Assembly: GCA_964412375.1 (NCBI GenBank)
Contig: CAYPOD010000011.1
Location: 32,936 to 96,935 of the forward strand
DNA length: 64,000 nt
Direction: 5' to 3'
DNA from: CADEDV01 sp964412375
GTDB taxonomy: Bacteria; Bacteroidota; Bacteroidia; Chitinophagales; Chitinophagaceae
In this document: positions 16,650 through 24,762 of the stretch, one piece after another
How the letters are laid out: every line of letters starts with the position of its first letter
Position numbering within the stretch: position 1 is the first letter of the stretch
The notes under the pieces: generated by a model
Database searches by the model: none
The model's input: only the letters and a program-made list of their open reading frames with translations
Told to the model about the DNA's origin: nothing
Program-made: the position numbers and the translations under genes

Positions 16650-16868
16650 ATGTCGAAACAACCCCTTATTAAACAGGATGGTGTGATCATTGAGGCCCTG
16701 TCCAATGCCATGTTCAGGGTGAAGCTGGAAAATGGCCATGAAATACTGGCAACCATCTCCGGGAAAATGAGGATGCACTACATCCGCATCCTGCCCGGTG
16801 ATAAAGTGGGAGTGGAGTTGTCGCCATATGATTTGACAAGGGGAAGAATCAATTTCAGGTACAAATAA
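16650..16868 (+). CDS. infA: Translation initiation factor IF-1
   Basis: A 72-residue S1/OB-fold protein that occupies the ribosomal A site during initiation. The full family sequence is present: VIEALSNAMFRVKLENGHEI, SGKMRMHYIRILPGDKVGVE and the C-terminal YDLTRGRINFRYK. It is the first gene of the alpha operon here; the usual upstream genes secY and map are absent from the window. Confidence 0.98.
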   Translation: MSKQPLIKQDGVIIEALSNAMFRVKLENGHEILATISGKMRMHYIRILPGDKVGVELSPYDLTRGRINFRYK

Positions 16869-16910
16869 CAGCAGCAAGTTGAGAGTGGCGGGCCAATGGC
16901 TCAACACAAA

Positions 16911-16931
16911 ACTTAAAGCTCAAAGCTTAAG
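16911..16931. repeat. 7-nt-period patch in the infA-rpmJ spacer
   Basis: Three 7-nt units begin at 16911, 16918 and 16925 (ACTTAAA, GCTCAAA, GCTTAAG). The patch ends three bases before the rpmJ ATG and so replaces a recognisable ribosome-binding site. Confidence 0.5.
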
Positions 16932-16934
16932 AAA

Positions 16935-17051
16935 ATGAAAGTAAGAGCATCCATTAAAAAAAGAAGTGCAGACTGCAAGATCGTTCGTCGAAAAGGCAAG
17001 CTGTACATCATTAACAAAAAGAATCCCCGCTTCAAGCAGCGCCAGGGATAA
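16935..17051 (+). CDS. rpmJ: 50S ribosomal protein L36
   Basis: A 38-residue basic protein: MKVRASIKKRSADCKIVRRK, then GKLYIINKKNPRFKQRQG. Length and sequence are typical of L36. It keeps Cys14 of the usual zinc-ribbon set but the other ligands are altered, so it is of the zinc-independent or C-minus type. It sits in the standard infA-rpmJ-rpsM order. It is easily missed because of its size. Confidence 0.97.
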   Translation: MKVRASIKKRSADCKIVRRKGKLYIINKKNPRFKQRQG

Positions 17052-17056
17052 AAAAG

Positions 17057-17143
17057 CCAGGAAGACAGATAATCGGTAAGTCCGAAAGAATCTTCCTGAC
17101 GTTTGAACTGTTTTATGGTCTTTCTGACCTGCGGACTTTCAGA
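17057..17143. repeat. Inverted 8-nt-period repeat arms between rpmJ and rpsM
   Basis: Left arm: four 8-nt units starting at 17057, 17065, 17073 and 17081, the last being TCCGAAAG. Right arm 17120-17143: three 8-nt units in the opposite orientation (CTTTCTGA, CCTGCGGA, CTTTCAGA). The word NCCGRAAG is the same as in the arms flanking the S23 gene at 24315-24806, but here only 31 bp without a gene lie between the arms. A second local stem pairs 17056-17065 with 17091-17100. Confidence 0.65.
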
Positions 17144-17176
17144 CAAACTAAAAACAACAAACTATAAATTAAGAAT

Positions 17177-17557
17177 ATGGCTCGTATTGCCGGTGTTGAC
17201 TTACCAAAAAATAAAAGAGGCGAAATAGGTCTTACCTATATCTATGGTATCGGCCCTTCTACCGCTAAGTACATTCTTGACAAGCATAGCATTGATCGGA
17301 GCAAGAAAGTACATGAGTGGAATGATGATGACCTGAATGCTATCCGTAACACGATTACGGAAGAATTCAAAGTAGAAGGCCAGTTGCGTTCTGAAGTGCA
17401 GATGAGCATCAAGCGTTTGCTGGATATTGCCTGCTACCGTGGTCTTCGCCATCGTAAAGGTCTGCCGGTTCGTGGCCAGCGTACGAAAACCAACAGCCGT
17501 ACAAGGAAAGGGAAAAGAAAGACGGTTGCCGGTAAAAAGAAAGCGCCTAAGAAGTAA
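17177..17557 (+). CDS. rpsM: 30S ribosomal protein S13
   Basis: A 126-residue head protein of the small subunit that contacts P-site tRNA and the 50S subunit. The sequence starts MARIAGVDLPKNKRGEIGLT and has YIYGIGPSTAKYIL, the helix-turn-helix-like core and the basic C-terminal tail RGQRTKTNSRTRKGKRK needed for tRNA contact. Alpha-operon order is conserved. Confidence 0.98.
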   Translation: MARIAGVDLPKNKRGEIGLTYIYGIGPSTAKYILDKHSIDRSKKVHEWNDDDLNAIRNTITEEFKVEGQLRSEVQMSIKRLLDIACYRGLRHRKGLPVRGQRTKTNSRTRKGKRKTVAGKKKAPKK

Positions 17558-17562
17558 TAACG

Positions 17563-17590
17563 AATTGTCAATTGGCAATGGTCAGTTGAC
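17563..17590. repeat. 7-nt-period patch in the rpsM-rpsK spacer
   Basis: Four 7-nt units start at 17563, 17570, 17577 and 17584 (AATTGTC-like, the last AGTTGAC). The remaining ~130 bp up to rpsK show no further clear element. Confidence 0.55.
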
Positions 17591-17724
17591 TGTTTTCATA
17601 GACCTGCAAACAATGAATCAGCGCCGGATCGCTTAACAGGTCAGCAGGAGGGTTGATTCAGTCTCAAACCGGTTAAAAACGTGAAGAGATAATTTTAAAA
17701 CAAAGACTACCTCAGAACAAGAAC

Positions 17725-18141
17725 ATGGCAAAAGCACAACAGCAACAACAGCAGCTCAGCGCCAAAGCAGCTGCCAAGAAAAGAGTGGTGAAAGTAGATG
17801 CCTATGGCGATGCCCACATCTCGGCCACTTTCAACAACATTATCATTAGCCTCACCAACAAATCAGGCCAGGTTATTTCCTGGAGCAGTGCCGGCAAGAT
17901 GGGATTTCGTGGTTCTAAAAAGAACACCCCATATGCCGCACAAATGGCCGCTTCAGATGCTGCCAGAACTGCATTTGATGCCGGTCTGAAAAGAGTGGAT
18001 GTATATGTAAAAGGTCCCGGAGCCGGTCGTGAAAGTGCTATTCGTTCCATTTCACAATCAGGCATCGAAGTGGTGATGATCAAAGACGTGACACCGCTGC
18101 CGCACAATGGCTGCCGTCCGCCGAAGAAGAGAAGAGTTTAA
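17725..18141 (+). CDS. rpsK: 30S ribosomal protein S11
   Basis: A 138-residue platform protein of the 30S subunit. It has the family core DAHISATFNNIIISLTNKSG, WSSAGKMGFRGSKKNTPYAA, and the C-terminal DVTPLPHNGCRPPKKRRV. The N-terminus carries a short glutamine run (Gln5-Gln10), an extension beyond the ~129-residue E. coli form; the run is simple CAA/CAG repeat and varies between relatives. Confidence 0.98.
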   Translation: MAKAQQQQQQLSAKAAAKKRVVKVDAYGDAHISATFNNIIISLTNKSGQVISWSSAGKMGFRGSKKNTPYAAQMAASDAARTAFDAGLKRVDVYVKGPGAGRESAIRSISQSGIEVVMIKDVTPLPHNGCRPPKKRRV

Positions 18142-18166
18142 CCCCATCCCCTGAAGGGGAGAATGG
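18142..18166. repeat. Palindromic patch in the rpsK-rpsD spacer
   Basis: A palindromic segment with the core CCCCTGAAGGGG (18149-18160), flanked by CCCAT and ATGGG, directly follows the rpsK stop codon. A related element (CCTGAAGGGGG core) lies at 51001-51023 after the SRP RNA gene. No T-run follows, so it is unlikely to be a terminator. Confidence 0.5.
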
Positions 18167-18284
18167 GAATACATATTTGAGCCAAATTGGTTTCATTTTT
18201 AAAAAGGGTACACGATTGATTTTTTCAAAGCTTTTTACTGATCGCTGTACCGGTTTCTAAAAAAGCTTAAATGAAAGTATAATT

Positions 18285-18890
18285 ATGGCACGTTACAATG
18301 GTCCAAAGACCAAGATCTCCCGCATTTTTGGAGAGCCTATTTTAGGCAATGGTAAATGGTTGGGTAAAAACAGTAACCCTCCCGGTCAGCATGGTGAAAA
18401 ACGTAAGCGTAAAACCCTTGGTGAATACGCTTTACAGCTCCGCGAAAAGCAAAAAGCCAAATACACTTATGGTGTGTTGGAAAAACAATTCCGTAAAACA
18501 TTTGAAGAGGCTGCCCGCCGCAAAGGTGTAACCGGTGAAAACCTCATCAAACTACTGGAAGCCCGCCTGGACAACACGGTTTTCCGGATGGGAATTGCTC
18601 CGAGCCGTCCTGCTGCCCGCCAGCTTGTTAGTCACAAACACGTAGCAGTGAATGGTGAAGTGGTCAACATTCCTTCTTACCAGCTTAAACCCGGTGACAT
18701 TGTCACCATTAAGGATGGTAGTAAGGAGAGAACCTCTATCACCAGCGTAGTTCGTGGCAAGAATCCAAAATTCAACTGGCTGGATTGGAATGAAACTGAA
18801 CTCAAAGGTACTTTCATTACGTATCCTGAAAGGGAAAGTGTTCCGGAAAACATCAAGGAGCAACTGATAGTGGAGTTGTACTCTAAATAA
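18285..18890 (+). CDS. rpsD: 30S ribosomal protein S4
   Basis: A 201-residue primary 16S rRNA-binding protein. It has the N-terminal ARYNGPKTKISRIFGEPIL, and the S4 RNA-binding domain from about residue 93 (RLDNTVFRMGIAPSRPAARQ, then VSHKHVAVNGEVVNIPSY). The zinc-binding cysteines of some S4 forms are absent. In many bacteria S4 represses its own alpha operon by binding the leader; a matching leader structure was not identified here. Confidence 0.98.
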   Translation: MARYNGPKTKISRIFGEPILGNGKWLGKNSNPPGQHGEKRKRKTLGEYALQLREKQKAKYTYGVLEKQFRKTFEEAARRKGVTGENLIKLLEARLDNTVFRMGIAPSRPAARQLVSHKHVAVNGEVVNIPSYQLKPGDIVTIKDGSKERTSITSVVRGKNPKFNWLDWNETELKGTFITYPERESVPENIKEQLIVELYSK

Positions 18891-18891
18891 T

Positions 18892-18919
18892 AGCTGTGAG
18901 TAATTAGCTACGAGCTATG
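18892..18919. repeat. 7-nt-period patch in the rpsD-rpoA spacer
   Basis: Four 7-nt units start at 18892, 18899, 18906 and 18913; three begin AGCT. A second short pair (ACTCAAA, ACTCGCT) occurs near 18942. The first unit overlaps the bases directly after the rpsD stop. Confidence 0.5.
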
Positions 18920-18995
18920 TGTATTATTCTCGTTGCCCGAAACTCAAAACTCGCTGCTTGTTTTACCAATCATTTAAAAACCTAAAGAATAGAAT

Positions 18996-19997
18996 ATGGC
19001 AATCCTGAATTTTCAAAAACCAGACAAGATCATCCTGCAAAAGGCTACAGATTTTGAAGCTCAGTTTGAGTTTCGTCCGCTGGAGCCCGGCTTTGGTGTT
19101 ACTATCGGTAATGCGCTGCGCCGTGTGTTGCTCAGTTCACTCGAGGGCTATGCAATTGTAGGTGTTAAAATAGAAGGGGTGGATCATGAGTTCGCTACTA
19201 TGAAAGGTATCAGCGAAGATGTGGTAGAAATTTTCCTTAACCTGAAACAGGTTCGCTTCAAAAAGATCGTTGACCACGAAGTGGCCAATGAAAAGATCAT
19301 TCTTTCCATCAAGAACAGGACAGAATTTACAGCCGGTATGATCAGCGAGGGTACACATTCCTTCCAGGTGATGAACCCCGACCTGCTGATCTGCACCCTG
19401 GATTCTTCTGCCCGTATGGATATCGAACTGACCATCGGTAAAGGCCGCGGTTATGTGCCTGCTGAAGACAATAAACCCAAAGAAGCTCCTTTAGGTTACA
19501 TTCCCATTGATGCGATCTATACGCCGATCAAGAATGTGAAATACACCATTGAGAACACCCGTGTGGAACAAAGGACTGACTTTGAAAAACTGATCATGGA
19601 AGTTTCTACGGATGGCACCATTCACCCGGAAGAAGCAGTGAAGCAGGCTTCCCGCATCCTGATCCAGCACCTGATGATCATCACGGATGAGAATATCACT
19701 TTTGACAATAAAGAAGAGAAGAAAGAAGACCTGGTGGATGAACAAACCCTGCAACTGCGCAAGGTGCTGAAGACGCCATTGGAAGACCTCGATCTTTCTG
19801 TTCGTGCCTTCAACTGCCTGAAAGCTGCCAAGATCAACTCACTGAGTGAACTGGTGCAGTATGAGCAGGAAGACCTGATGAAGTTCCGCAACTTCGGTCA
19901 GAAATCACTGGCAGAAATTGAGCAGGTGCTCACTGAAAGAGGTCTGCACTTTGGAATGGACCTGGTGAAACTGGGGATTGACCTGAGTGAATTCTAA
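18996..19997 (+). CDS. rpoA: DNA-directed RNA polymerase subunit alpha
   Basis: A 333-residue subunit that dimerises to nucleate polymerase assembly. The N-terminal domain spans about residues 1-235 with EPGFGVTIGNALRRVLLSSL (dimer interface). The C-terminal domain (about 255-333) has LDLSVRAFNCLKAAKINSLS and the helix-hairpin-helix FRNFGQKSLAEIEQVL used for UP-element and activator contacts. Length is normal. Confidence 0.99.
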   Translation: MAILNFQKPDKIILQKATDFEAQFEFRPLEPGFGVTIGNALRRVLLSSLEGYAIVGVKIEGVDHEFATMKGISEDVVEIFLNLKQVRFKKIVDHEVANEKIILSIKNRTEFTAGMISEGTHSFQVMNPDLLICTLDSSARMDIELTIGKGRGYVPAEDNKPKEAPLGYIPIDAIYTPIKNVKYTIENTRVEQRTDFEKLIMEVSTDGTIHPEEAVKQASRILIQHLMIITDENITFDNKEEKKEDLVDEQTLQLRKVLKTPLEDLDLSVRAFNCLKAAKINSLSELVQYEQEDLMKFRNFGQKSLAEIEQVLTERGLHFGMDLVKLGIDLSEF

Positions 19998-20000
19998 GAA

Positions 20001-20032
20001 TTTGCTGATTAGCAAATATGCCAATGTGCCAA
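20001..20032. repeat. 8-nt-period patch in the rpoA-rplQ spacer, part 1
   Basis: Four 8-nt units start at 20001, 20009, 20017 and 20025; the last two are TATGCCAA and TGTGCCAA, the first two (TTTGCTGA, TTAGCAAA) are partly complementary to each other. It starts three bases after the rpoA stop codon. Confidence 0.55.
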
Positions 20033-20122
20033 TGAAAAGCACTGGCTGTTTATAAAAAGTAGGTTGTAATTCCTGACACGGTACAACCGAAGATTTAAAT
20101 AACCAAGATTTGAATGTGAGCA

Positions 20123-20146
20123 ATTATCACATTATCAAATTGTCAA
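20123..20146. repeat. 8-nt-period patch in the rpoA-rplQ spacer, part 2
   Basis: Three 8-nt units start at 20123, 20131 and 20139 (ATTATCAC, ATTATCAA, ATTGTCAA). The patch ends ten bases before the rplQ ATG. Confidence 0.55.
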
Positions 20147-20156
20147 ATCAAAAGTC

Positions 20157-20645
20157 ATGCGTCACGGAGACAAAATCAAAAACCTGAGCCGGACCAAAGC
20201 ACACAGAGATGCTTTGCTGAGCAACCTGGCTTGTCAATTGATCCAGCACAAAAGGGTCGTAACCACCTTAGCCAAAGCAAAAGCGCTGCGGGTGTATGTA
20301 GAACCCCTGATCACTAAAGGAAAAGACAATACCACGCACCAGCGTAGGGTGGTGTTTAGCTACCTGCAGGACAAAGAGGCCATCAAAGAATTGTTTGGCA
20401 CTGTTGCAGAAAAAGTAGCCGGCCGTCCCGGTGGATACACCCGTATCATTAAGCTCGGAACCCGGCATGGCGACAATGCTGAAACAGCCATGATCGAACT
20501 GGTTGATTTCAACGAGGTGTATGGCAAAGGCACTGCTGAAGCCAAAACCACCGCAAAGAAAACCCGTCGTTCTGGTGGCAAAAAGAAAGCAGAAGCAACC
20601 GATACAACCGAAGCAGCTGCAACAGAAGAAAAAGCCGCTGAATAG
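20157..20645 (+). CDS. rplQ: 50S ribosomal protein L17
   Basis: A 162-residue large-subunit protein near the tunnel exit. Core: MRHGDKIKNLSRTKAHRDAL, LACQLIQHKRVVTTLAKAKA and GGYTRIIKLGTRHGDNAETA. Residues from ~122 to the end form a lysine/alanine/glutamate-rich tail, an extension common in Bacteroidota L17. It is the last gene of the alpha operon and is followed by a terminator. Confidence 0.98.
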   Translation: MRHGDKIKNLSRTKAHRDALLSNLACQLIQHKRVVTTLAKAKALRVYVEPLITKGKDNTTHQRRVVFSYLQDKEAIKELFGTVAEKVAGRPGGYTRIIKLGTRHGDNAETAMIELVDFNEVYGKGTAEAKTTAKKTRRSGGKKKAEATDTTEAAATEEKAAE

Positions 20646-20670
20646 TAGCAAAATACCTGTTCATATTTCA

Positions 20671-20698
20671 GCCCTCGGTTATACCGGGGGCTTTTTTG
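20671..20698 (+). terminator. Terminator of the alpha ribosomal operon
   Basis: GCCCTCGG pairs with CCGGGGGC (one G-T pair) over a 5-nt loop, followed by TTTTTTGT. Confidence 0.85.
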
Positions 20699-20806
20699 TG
20701 ATTTGACTTTCCGGGTGACGGGTAAATTTCATTGAAATGAAGTACTTTCATTTTCATTTTTGTTGCTTGCCGGATCAATTTCCAAAACGACACTTAATCA
20801 TTTGTA

Positions 20807-23386
20807 ATGGACCAGTCTTCCAACAGGGCTTTGCAGCAATTTCGTAACGAAGTAGGCGTTAAATTCCAGCTGTATAATAGCCTGTTCACTTCGCTGCCTT
20901 TTCACCGTATTGAAAAAACAGGTATTCTCTTGTCATTGCTTTCCAATATCTGCGAAGAAGGGTACAAAAAGAAACAAAGCCCGGCAGAGATCATTGAAGA
21001 TTTTTTTACTAAACACACCACTTACACTAAGGAAGAGGAGCGTAACGACCTGCTCTTTCGCTTTGTGCAATATGTGGAAAGACAGGTGGTCTTGTTTGAT
21101 GCGCTGGAAGACGCCGCTTTCAGGCAGGTGCATGACCTCAATGGTGTGGGTACGCTCAAACACCTGGAATCGGAAGTGATCAAATACAGCAAACAGGATG
21201 AGCTGGCGGCCAAACTGGAAGATTTTGCGATACGACTGGTGCTGACAGCACATCCAACACAATTCTACCCCGGCCCGGTACTCGGCATCATCAATGATCT
21301 GTCAAGGGCACTGGAAGATAATAATACAAGCCAGGTGAACACCTACCTGCAGCAATTGGGGAAAACACCTTTTTTCAAAAAGAAAAAGCCAACACCCTAT
21401 GATGAGGCGGTAAGCCTGATCTGGTACCTGGAAAATGTTTTTTACGCTGCGGCAGAAAGAATCATCTCTTCATTCAAAAACCAGTTTCGTGATGCCATTG
21501 ATAAGAGTAACCCTGTTATCCGTATGGGTTTTTGGCCGGGCGGTGACAGGGATGGCAATCCATTTGTGACCAGCGATATTACTTTGCAGGTGGCCGATGC
21601 ATTGCGGGGGTCCATCATCAAATGTTATTACCTGGATGTAAGAAGGCTAAAGCGGCGCCTCACTTTTGACGGGGTGGATGTGCTGCTTTCCGATCTTGAA
21701 AATAAATTATACAGCAATCTTTTTATTCCCGGCTATAAAACTACTCTCACCAAAGACGAAATTCTAGACACCTTGCTGAAGGTGAAGGATATCATCATTC
21801 ACCAGCACAACGGACTTTTTGTTCACCTCGTCAGCAACCTCATTAATAAGATCGAAGTGTTCGGGATGCATTTTGCTTCGCTGGACATCCGCCAGGAAAG
21901 TTCAGTGCATGGAAAATTGCTGGAGCAGCTCGCTGCTAATGGCAATGGTTTGCCGGTCCATTATGCCAGCTTCAATGATGCAGAAAAGATAAATGCCCTT
22001 GTTGCTGTTTCCGAAACTGCAAACCCGGATCTGGTTGATGACCCTGTATTTCGGGATACCCTTAAAGTAACTGCGGCTATCCGGGATATTCAGCGCTATA
22101 ATGGTATCGAAGGCTGCAACCGTTATATCATCAGCCAGTGTAAATCTGCACTGAATGCAATGGAAGTGTACGGCCTCTTTCTGCTTGGTGGTTGGAAGAA
22201 GGAGGAGATGAATATAGACATCATCCCGTTGTTTGAAACAATTGATGACCTGCAGGTAGCAGCGGATGTAATGCAAACCCTCTATGCTAACCCGGTATAC
22301 CGGCAGCATCTGCGACAAATGGGCGACAGCCAGACCATCATGCTTGGTTTTTCAGATGGCACCAAAGATGGCGGCTACCTGATGGCCAACTGGAGTATTT
22401 ATAAAGCCAAGGAAGAACTTACAGCTATTTCAAGGCAACATGACGTGGATGTGATCTTTTTTGATGGCAGGGGCGGGCCACCATCGAGGGGTGGTGGTAA
22501 AACACATAAGTTTTATGCTTCGATGGGAAATAATATTTCTAATAAGGAAATACAACTGACCATACAGGGGCAAACCGTGAGTTCTAATTTCGGCACCATT
22601 GATGCGGCGCAGTATAATATCGAACAATTACTGAATGCCGGGATCTCCAATGACCTTTTTAATAAAAGGGAAACGACATTGAATGAAAATGAAGAGGCTT
22701 TGCTGCATGAATTAGCAACGGCAGGACTGGCAGCATATAAATCCCTGAAAGATCATCCGTATCTCGCTGACTACCTTTTGCAGGTGAGTCCGCTGCGGTT
22801 CTATAGTGAAACCAATATCGGCAGTCGTCCGGCTAAGAGAGGCACTGCTTCAGGGTTATCCTTAAAAGACCTTCGGGCCATTCCTTTTGCCGGTTCCTGG
22901 AGCCAGTTGAAACAGAATGTGACGGGATATTTTGGTGTGGGCTCAGCATTAAGAGAAATGGAGAAAAAAGGAAAGTTGCTGGAGTTGCAGAAATTATATC
23001 ATCAATCACTTTTTTTCAAAACACTGCTGGATAATTGTGAAATGGCGATGATGAAATCTTTTTTCCCGTTGACCGCCTACCTGGCAAAACATCGCCAGTT
23101 TGGCGAATTGTGGCAGATGATACAGGATGAATATGAACTGACCAAACAATACCTGATGAAAATAACCGGGCAAACTGAGCTGATGGCCGATTACCCGGTC
23201 GAACAGTTATCCATACAAATGAGGGAAAGAATTGTATTGCCTTTGGTGACTATCCAGCAGTATGCCTTGACCAGGATAAGAGAATTGGATGAACAATTGA
23301 TCCAGGCGCCAGTGAAAGAGATTTATGAAAAACTGGCTATGCGTTGTTCATTCGGGATCATTAATGCCGGGAGGAATTCGGCGTAA
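20807..23386 (+). CDS. ppc: Phosphoenolpyruvate carboxylase
   Basis: Carboxylates phosphoenolpyruvate with bicarbonate to give oxaloacetate and phosphate, the anaplerotic supply to the TCA cycle. The 859-residue length is close to the usual 850-900. Active-site motifs appear in order: LTAHPTQ with catalytic His149, GFWPGGDRDGNPFVT (about residues 241-255), LGFSDGTKDGGYLMANW near 511, FFDGRGGPPSRGGG near 551-564 and SNFGTIDAAQYNIEQLL near 595. It is monocistronic after the alpha operon terminator. The 'GFSDGTKDGG' form differs slightly from the common GYSDSSKDGG, as in other Bacteroidota copies. Confidence 0.95.
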   Translation: MDQSSNRALQQFRNEVGVKFQLYNSLFTSLPFHRIEKTGILLSLLSNICEEGYKKKQSPAEIIEDFFTKHTTYTKEEERNDLLFRFVQYVERQVVLFDALEDAAFRQVHDLNGVGTLKHLESEVIKYSKQDELAAKLEDFAIRLVLTAHPTQFYPGPVLGIINDLSRALEDNNTSQVNTYLQQLGKTPFFKKKKPTPYDEAVSLIWYLENVFYAAAERIISSFKNQFRDAIDKSNPVIRMGFWPGGDRDGNPFVTSDITLQVADALRGSIIKCYYLDVRRLKRRLTFDGVDVLLSDLENKLYSNLFIPGYKTTLTKDEILDTLLKVKDIIIHQHNGLFVHLVSNLINKIEVFGMHFASLDIRQESSVHGKLLEQLAANGNGLPVHYASFNDAEKINALVAVSETANPDLVDDPVFRDTLKVTAAIRDIQRYNGIEGCNRYIISQCKSALNAMEVYGLFLLGGWKKEEMNIDIIPLFETIDDLQVAADVMQTLYANPVYRQHLRQMGDSQTIMLGFSDGTKDGGYLMANWSIYKAKEELTAISRQHDVDVIFFDGRGGPPSRGGGKTHKFYASMGNNISNKEIQLTIQGQTVSSNFGTIDAAQYNIEQLLNAGISNDLFNKRETTLNENEEALLHELATAGLAAYKSLKDHPYLADYLLQVSPLRFYSETNIGSRPAKRGTASGLSLKDLRAIPFAGSWSQLKQNVTGYFGVGSALREMEKKGKLLELQKLYHQSLFFKTLLDNCEMAMMKSFFPLTAYLAKHRQFGELWQMIQDEYELTKQYLMKITGQTELMADYPVEQLSIQMRERIVLPLVTIQQYALTRIRELDEQLIQAPVKEIYEKLAMRCSFGIINAGRNSA

Positions 23387-23414
23387 TAAGAAGGTCATAT
23401 CTGCTTTAATCTGT

Positions 23415-23422
23415 TATTTTTG
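23415..23422 (+). promoter_or_regulatory. -7 promoter element of the agu operon
   Basis: TATTTTTG matches TAnnTTTG and sits 17 bases before the aguB ATG. No good -33 is visible. Confidence 0.45.
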
Positions 23423-23439
23423 CCACTCAATTTCCTGCT

Positions 23440-24315
23440 ATGAGCAAAGTAAAAGTCGGCCTGGTGCAAATGAGTTGCACCAATAAGAAAGAAGAGAATC
23501 TCGCCAAAGCAATCGAAGGCGTAAAGAAAGCAACGGCCGGCGGGGCACAGATCGTTTGCCTGCAGGAATTATTCACTTCACTTTATTTCTGCGATGTGGA
23601 AGATTATGAAAATTTCAAACTGGCTGAACCCATTCCCGGGCCTTCAACCGAAACCTTGCAGCAGGTGGCCAAAGAACTTGGTGTAGTGATCATAGCTTCA
23701 TTATTTGAAAAAAGGACACAGGGCATTTATCACAATACCACAGCAGTGATTGATGCAGATGGCAGTTATATGGGCAAGTACCGGAAGATGCATATCCCGG
23801 ATGACCCGGCCTATTACGAGAAATTCTATTTCACCCCCGGTGATTTGGGTTATAAGGTTTGGAAAACAAAATTTGCTACCATCGGTGTGCTTATTTGCTG
23901 GGATCAGTGGTATCCTGAAGCGGCAAGAATCACCGCATTGATGGGAGCGGAGATATTATTCTATCCTACGGCAATTGGCTGGGCCACGTCGCAGGATGAA
24001 GCAACCAATACGGAGCAATACGGAGCATGGCAAACCATTCAGCGCAGTCATGCTGTAGCCAACGGTGTGCATGTGGTGAGTGTGAACAGGGTGGGGCTGG
24101 AACAAAACGGTGCGATGAAATTCTGGGGAGGTTCTTTTGTATCCAATCCGTTTGGCACCGTCATTTACCAGGCATCACATGATAAGGAAGAAGTGAAAGT
24201 GATAGAAATAGATACGGAGAAAACGGATCGATACCGGACCCATTGGCCGTTTATGCGTGACAGGAGAATAGACTCGTATCAGCCGATTACAAAGCGATTT
24301 ATTGATGAAGAATAA
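23440..24315 (+). CDS. aguB: N-carbamoylputrescine amidase
   Basis: Hydrolyses N-carbamoylputrescine to putrescine, CO2 and ammonia, the second step of the agmatine route. A 291-residue nitrilase-superfamily enzyme with the catalytic triad Glu43 (LQELFTSLYF), Lys116 (KYRKMHIPDDPAYYEKFYF) and Cys153 (LICWDQWYPEAAR). The motif HIPDDPAYYEKFYFTPGD is diagnostic for this subgroup. aguA follows downstream, separated by the S23 gene; the left repeat arm of that insertion begins at the aguB stop codon. Confidence 0.94.
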   Translation: MSKVKVGLVQMSCTNKKEENLAKAIEGVKKATAGGAQIVCLQELFTSLYFCDVEDYENFKLAEPIPGPSTETLQQVAKELGVVIIASLFEKRTQGIYHNTTAVIDADGSYMGKYRKMHIPDDPAYYEKFYFTPGDLGYKVWKTKFATIGVLICWDQWYPEAARITALMGAEILFYPTAIGWATSQDEATNTEQYGAWQTIQRSHAVANGVHVVSVNRVGLEQNGAMKFWGGSFVSNPFGTVIYQASHDKEEVKVIEIDTEKTDRYRTHWPFMRDRRIDSYQPITKRFIDEE

Positions 24316-24357
24316 AGTCCGAAAGACGGAAAGCCCGGAAGACCGAAAGCCGGTCTT
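24315..24357 (+). repeat. Left arm of S23-flanking inverted repeat (8-nt units)
   Basis: 8-nt units start at 24318, 24326, 24334 and 24342, consensus NCCGRAAG (first unit TCCGAAAG). The arm overlaps the last base of the aguB stop codon. It matches the reverse complement of the right arm at 28 of 36 aligned positions by hand count (24315-24350 against 24806-24771). Confidence 0.7.
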
Positions 24358-24390
24358 GAAGGACGAACTTTATTTACTGAAAAAAAGATT

Positions 24391-24744
24391 ATGCCATTTA
24401 AATTTGAAAAGCTGATTGTTTGGCAAAAAGCTGTTGACCTGTCTGATGTCGTTAACCAGGTAACGAAAAACTTCCCTAAAGATGAAATATATGTTTTGAC
24501 TTCACAAATGAAGAGGGCTGCCGATTCTGTTTCTTTGAATATTGCAGAAGGTTCCACTGGTCAAACAAACCCTGAGTTTAATAGATTTCTTGGAATTGCT
24601 TTACGGTCGGCTATAGAAGTGGTTTGTTGTATTTTCCTAGCCAAGAGAAGAGGCTATATTTCTGATGACGACTTTGATAAGATATATAAAATGTGTGAAG
24701 AGATCTTGGTTATGATTAATGCTTTACGAAATTCATTAAACTAA
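24391..24744 (+). CDS. Four-helix-bundle protein (S23/IVP family)
   Basis: A 117-residue all-helical protein of the 23S rRNA-intervening-sequence (S23) family, related in fold to Avd of diversity-generating retroelements. The family signatures are FEKLIVWQKAVDLSDVV near residues 5-21, LTSQMKRAADSVSLNIAEGS (36-55) and FNRFLGIALRSAIEV (63-77). Members form pentameric bundles; those tested bind nucleic acid weakly and the cellular role is open. It is not in an rRNA gene here but splits the aguB-aguA pair, between inverted arms of 8-nt repeats, which suggests insertion as a mobile cassette. Its sequence is more A+T-rich than the flanking genes by eye. Confidence 0.88.
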   Translation: MPFKFEKLIVWQKAVDLSDVVNQVTKNFPKDEIYVLTSQMKRAADSVSLNIAEGSTGQTNPEFNRFLGIALRSAIEVVCCIFLAKRRGYISDDDFDKIYKMCEEILVMINALRNSLN

Positions 24745-24762
24745 AACAATTGCAACTCGAGA

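Noticed and set aside
16911..20146. CRISPR array or classical tandem repeat
   Set aside because: The units are 7-8 nt, degenerate and without spacers, and words differ between patches.
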